DNA of 9,349 bases from Verrucomicrobiota bacterium. GTDB lineage: Bacteria; Verrucomicrobiota; Verrucomicrobiia; Opitutales; Opitutaceae. Below are positions 6,525 to 9,349 of the stretch, piece after piece. The stretch spans positions 1 to 9,349 of the forward strand of contig RFJS01000180.1 in the NCBI GenBank assembly GCA_003694825.1, read 5' to 3'. The notes beneath the pieces were generated by a model. It searched no databases, had not been told where the DNA came from, and saw only the letters and a program-made list of their open reading frames with translations. Made by a program: the position numbers and the translations under genes. Positions within the stretch are counted from its first letter, which is position 1; every line of letters begins with the position of its first letter.

Positions 6525-6775
6525 GTCTTGCAGGGTTGGGTAAGGGCAGTTCCAACACGAGTTGGATTGGCATCGAGGGGAACCTGGCCGTCAGTCAAAA
6601 TGGCTCCGATCGGACACTCAACCTCGCTTTGCGGGATCAATGGGTAATTATTTGTTTGTTTGCGTTTGGAGGGGGGCGGGGCGGTGTCGAGGGCCTTGCC
6701 TGAGAAGGTCGGCGGCAAAGGGGAATCCTCTCGCGCCATCCGGGCGCCGGGGTTTTCTGGGCGGGCGAGAACGCG
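6525..6775. promoter_or_regulatory. Divergent intergenic region between the DUF1080 and SDR genes
   Basis: This 251-base gap must carry promoters for both divergent genes. It holds the most A/T-rich stretch of the window (6641-6668), including AATAAT on the minus strand (6652-6647, five of six bases of a -10 box) and a TTTG tetramer repeat on plus (6651-6662, again at 6665-6668). No well-spaced -35 box is visible for either direction. A 6-bp inverted repeat lies at 6551-6566. No convincing small gene is seen. Confidence 0.45.
6551..6566. promoter_or_regulatory. Inverted repeat, possible operator or leader hairpin
   Basis: TCCAAC-ACGA-GTTGGA is a perfect 6-bp inverted repeat with a 4-base spacer, located 27 bases upstream of the DUF1080 start codon. 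It could be a repressor site or a short hairpin in the leader of the DUF1080/oxidoreductase transcript. No regulator gene for it is in the window. Confidence 0.35.
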
Positions 6776-7615
6776 ATGGCTGAAGCAAGTGAGAAGCGGG
6801 TCTGTCTGGTGACCGGGGCGTCTTCGGGGATCGGCGCGGCGGTCGTGCTGCGGCTGCATGCGGCTGGCTGGCATGTGGCCTTCACGGGCCGGCGGGAGGA
6901 ACGGCTGGCCGCGTTGGCGCAAGCGCTCGACCCGACCGGTGAGAGGGTGCTGCCTCTGCCGGGCGATGTCAGGAACGAGTCCGACCGGGAGCGGTGGGTG
7001 GAGGCGACGCTCGCGAAATGGGGGCGGATCGATGTGCTGGTCAACAACGCCGGTTACGCGCAGCGGGGGCCGGTTGAAGCGGTTCCGCTCGAGCGCATGC
7101 GGCGCAATTTCGAGACGAACGTTTTTGCCGCGGTCGGGCTCGCGCAGCTCGTCATCCCCCGGATGCGGCGGCAGAAGGGCGGGCGGATCATCAATATCGG
7201 ATCGGTGGCGGGCCGGATCGCGCGGCCGTATTCGGCCATTTATGACGCCACCAAGCATGCGCTCAACGCCTTCAGCGACGGCCTGAGAGGAGAGCTGGCG
7301 GCGGACGACATCGATGTGGTGGTCATCGAGCCCGGCTATATCATGACGGAGTTTCTCGAGGCTTCGCAGGCGGCTTCGGGCGAGCTGGCGACAACCGATG
7401 CGGGCTGGGCGCGATTGCAGGAAAAGTATGAGCGGGCGAAGCGCTTCGGCGGTGCGCCCGATGATATCGCCCGTCTCGTGGAGCGTGCGGCGACCGTCCC
7501 GCGTCCGCGCAGTCGCTATGCCGGGCCCGGGCACGCGAAGGTGTTGCTGTTTCTGCGCTGGTTGCTGCCGGACCGCGCTTTCGATTGGCTGCTCGGCGTG
7601 CGGCGGAGGCGGTGA
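6776..7615 (+). CDS. Classical short-chain dehydrogenase/reductase
   Basis: A 279-residue cytoplasmic oxidoreductase of the classical SDR family. Visible motifs are the nucleotide-binding TGASSGIG (13-20), NNAG (90-93), Asn115, Ser143, the catalytic Tyr156-x-x-x-Lys160 (YDATK) and PG (186-187). Arg39-Arg40 after the second strand (TGRREERL) favour NADP(H). The C-terminus (about 250-275) has a hydrophobic tail, KVLLFLRWLLPDRAFDWLLG, resembling SDRs related to retinol or hydroxysteroid dehydrogenases, so a lipid-like substrate is possible. The substrate cannot be named from sequence. ATG 6776 is the natural start, with only a weak purine stretch upstream. It is transcribed divergently from the DUF1080 operon and is separated by 160 bases from the next gene. 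Confidence 0.93.
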   Translation: MAEASEKRVCLVTGASSGIGAAVVLRLHAAGWHVAFTGRREERLAALAQALDPTGERVLPLPGDVRNESDRERWVEATLAKWGRIDVLVNNAGYAQRGPVEAVPLERMRRNFETNVFAAVGLAQLVIPRMRRQKGGRIINIGSVAGRIARPYSAIYDATKHALNAFSDGLRGELAADDIDVVVIEPGYIMTEFLEASQAASGELATTDAGWARLQEKYERAKRFGGAPDDIARLVERAATVPRPRSRYAGPGHAKVLLFLRWLLPDRAFDWLLGVRRRR

Positions 7616-7622
7616 CGGGGAA

Positions 7623-7648
7623 CCGGCGGCGCGAGCGGGCGGCGCCGG
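7623..7648 (+). other. GC-rich inverted repeat after the SDR gene
   Basis: CCGGCG (7623-7628) and CGCCGG (7643-7648) could form a stem with a 14-base loop just after the SDR stop codon. No T-tract follows, so it is at best a weak terminator. A second pair, CGGCGGG (7682-7688) and CCCGCCG (7718-7724), lies in the presumed leader of the next gene. Confidence 0.25.
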
Positions 7649-7775
7649 GGAGACGTGAAACAGGTTTGCGTGTGTGGTTTGCGGCGGGTTGGCTGTTGTG
7701 AATCGAAACGGCGTGTTCCCGCCGGAGACCGCGTGTGTCGATCGCGCCGCCAGTCATCCATCCCCATCATTGATC

Positions 7776-9041
7776 ATGAACTCTCCCGGCAGCTTCCTTC
7801 GGGCCTTCACATGGATGGCCGCGTGGAGCCTCTCGGCCGCCGCCGCGGTGGCGGCCACTCCATCGGATCTGGGCTTCGACCCGCAGCGGCTCGGGCGTCT
7901 CGACGCCGCCATCGAGCAGGAGATCGCCAGCGGCAGGCTGGCAGGGGCGGTGATGCTCGTGCGGCGACATGGTGAGGCTGTGGTCGACAAGACCTATGGC
8001 ATGCAGGACATCGAGCATGGCGTGCCGATGCGCCGCGATGCGATCTTCCGGATCGCTTCGATGAGCAAGGCGGTGGTGACGGTGGCGGCGTTGACGCTCT
8101 ACGAGGAGGGACGCTTCAAGCTCAACGATCCGGTTGCGAAGTTTATTCCGGAATTCGCCGACAGCGTCGTGGCGGTGCCGGCGCCGGAGGGGGCGGCGGA
8201 CGGAGCGAAGTTCACCACCGAACCGGCGCACCGTCCCATGACGATACGCGACCTCATGTGCCACACCTCGGGTCTCGACTACGGCTATGGGCCGGCGGCC
8301 GAGCTCTATGCCGAGGCCAATGCGCAGGGGTGGTATCTCGCCGGACACGACGAGACCATCGGCGAGTTTGTGCGGCGGTTGGCCGGTCTCCCGCTGGCGG
8401 CGCAGCCCGGGGAGAAGTGGGTCTACGGTTACAGCAGCGACGTGCTCGGGTATCTCGTGGAGGTCGTCTCGGGGAAACCGCTGGATGTGTTTCTCCGCGA
8501 GCGGATCACCGGGCCGTTGAAGATGGTGGATACATGTTTCTTCCTGCCGCCGGAGAAGGCGGACCGCCTCGCGCCGGTCTATGGCCTGGAGGACGGCAGG
8601 CTCGAGGTCAGGGAAACGGCCGAAACCACGGACTACATTCACGGTCCCCGGAAGTGTTTCAGCGGCGGCGCCGGCCTGCTCTCGACCACGGAGGACTATG
8701 CGCGGTTTCTGCAGATGCTGCTCAACGGCGGCGTGTTGGACGGGGTGCGTATCCTCAGTCCGATGACGGTTGCGCTGATGCATGAGAACCATGTGGGGGA
8801 TCTCTATCTCTGGAACACGGATGGTTTCGGGCTCGGGTTCTGGGTGAACGCACACCCCGGGCACTATGGAGAGCTCATCGGCCGCGGCGCCTACGGCTGG
8901 GGCAGCGCCTATTTCCCGCAATACCTCGTCGACCCGGAGCGCGATATGATCGTGTTGTTCATGACGCAGCTCCTTCCCGCCGGCGGCAGCGACCTGAACG
9001 AGCGGATCAAGTTCCTCACCTACCAGGCGCTGGTGGAGTGA
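7776..9041 (+). CDS. Secreted serine hydrolase of the beta-lactamase / penicillin-binding-protein fold
   Basis: A 421-residue protein of the PF00144 family (class C beta-lactamase-like, EstB-type esterases). ATG 7776 gives a clear signal peptide (FLRAFTW, AAWSLSAAAAVAA, cleavage near residue 27); the frame extends upstream to 7674, but that part shows no protein character. The nucleophile motif SMSK (Ser95, Lys98) follows FRIA. The second motif appears as YGYSS (217-221), with Ser where class C enzymes usually have Asn. The third motif region is GAYGWGSAYF (371-380), taking the place of KTG. LMCHTSGLDYGYG (160-172) and GGAGLLSTTEDYARF (297-311) are typical family blocks. These changes favour an esterase, peptidase or transesterase over a true beta-lactamase. 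No Shine-Dalgarno is present. It appears to be a single-gene unit. Confidence 0.92.
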   Translation: MNSPGSFLRAFTWMAAWSLSAAAAVAATPSDLGFDPQRLGRLDAAIEQEIASGRLAGAVMLVRRHGEAVVDKTYGMQDIEHGVPMRRDAIFRIASMSKAVVTVAALTLYEEGRFKLNDPVAKFIPEFADSVVAVPAPEGAADGAKFTTEPAHRPMTIRDLMCHTSGLDYGYGPAAELYAEANAQGWYLAGHDETIGEFVRRLAGLPLAAQPGEKWVYGYSSDVLGYLVEVVSGKPLDVFLRERITGPLKMVDTCFFLPPEKADRLAPVYGLEDGRLEVRETAETTDYIHGPRKCFSGGAGLLSTTEDYARFLQMLLNGGVLDGVRILSPMTVALMHENHVGDLYLWNTDGFGLGFWVNAHPGHYGELIGRGAYGWGSAYFPQYLVDPERDMIVLFMTQLLPAGGSDLNERIKFLTYQALVE

Positions 9042-9193
9042 CCGTCGGGACGCTGGGGGGCGCGGCTCGAGGCGGGAGTATGGCTGGGGCCACCGAAGCG
9101 GATGGGGTGGTCCGGTCTGTCAGCGGCGGCGAGCGCTTTTGCATTGGGACTGGACGGCGCCGGGGAAACATGCGAAGCCGATCGGCACCTTTC

Positions 9194-9269
<76 letters not shown>

Positions 9270-9349
9270 GCTGAGCGCAGCGAAGTGGTGGGGACGCGGG
9301 GATGAGAACCCCGCGGGGTTTGACGGAGCGGAGGCACGGAAGTGCCGGA
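9270..9349 (+). other. Structured, open-frame sequence abutting the tRNA (cut by window end)
   Basis: Directly after the CCA lies a compact array of structure: CGCGGGG/CCCCGCG (9295-9301, 9309-9315; 7-base loop), an overlapping perfect 14-base palindrome AACCCCGCGGGGTT (9307-9320), and GGCAC-GGAA-GTGCC (9333-9346) with a GNRA-type loop. One frame stays open from 9232 inside the tRNA to the window end and reads KWWGRGDENPAGFDGAEA in part. It has no usual start codon in that stretch. I recall similar sequences on the 3' side of tRNA genes in related bacteria leading into GIY-YIG nuclease-like frames, but that link is from memory. There is no T-tract, so it is not a standard terminator. Confidence 0.45.

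Noticed and set aside
5466..6647. A 393-codon plus-strand frame opposite the DUF1080 gene
   Set aside because: Same antisense shadow, with low-complexity Gly/Ala/Val/Asp composition.
7767..8921. A 384-codon minus-strand frame opposite the beta-lactamase-fold gene
   Set aside because: Antisense to a gene with full family motifs; its product is Arg/His/Glu-rich without domains.

Overview
This GC-rich window (roughly two-thirds G+C by eye) reads as chromosomal DNA of a Gram-negative bacterium, most likely a Verrucomicrobiota of the Opitutales type; a planctomycete is the main alternative. The reasons are a Tat-exported Gfo/Idh/MocA oxidoreductase beside a double DUF1080 (3-keto-disaccharide hydrolase) protein, secreted EF-hand proteins, and start codons that mostly lack a Shine-Dalgarno sequence. 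The taxonomic call is inference. I see no insertion sequence, CRISPR array, integrase or phage gene, and no gene-free stretch longer than 300 bases.

Layout. Bases 1-161 hold two hairpins, one of them a bidirectional terminator. At 162-371 on the minus strand is a small putative lipoprotein gene. From 586 to 3494 on the plus strand lie a secreted three-EF-hand protein, a LytS/YehU-type membrane histidine kinase, and a LytTR response regulator whose GTG start overlaps the kinase stop codon. Facing them on the minus strand are a secreted tandem-DUF1080 protein (6524 to 5124) and, 47 bases further on, a Tat-signal Gfo/Idh/MocA oxidoreductase (5076 to 3727). This pair ends in a clear rho-independent terminator at 3672-3704. 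A 251-base divergent intergenic region separates the DUF1080 gene from a classical SDR dehydrogenase on the plus strand (6776-7615). Then come a secreted serine beta-lactamase-fold hydrolase (7776-9041), a tRNA with anticodon CAU that is best read as tRNA-Ile2 (9194-9269), and a hairpin-rich sequence that runs off the window end.

How the parts may work together. The kinase and regulator are a clear two-component system. The upstream exported EF-hand protein could be its Ca2+-responsive partner, and the kinase carries a long Pro/Gly/Arg-rich segment predicted to face the periplasm. The oxidoreductase/DUF1080 pair fits an extracytoplasmic route in which a sugar residue is oxidised to its 3-keto form and the glycosidic bond is then cleaved by a DUF1080 hydrolase. 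The SDR and the beta-lactamase-fold enzyme look like independent single-gene units. Most of the window is ordinary accessory metabolism and signalling. The points most worth a second look are the EF-hand/kinase neighbourhood, the duplicated DUF1080 protein, and the structured open frame abutting the tRNA.
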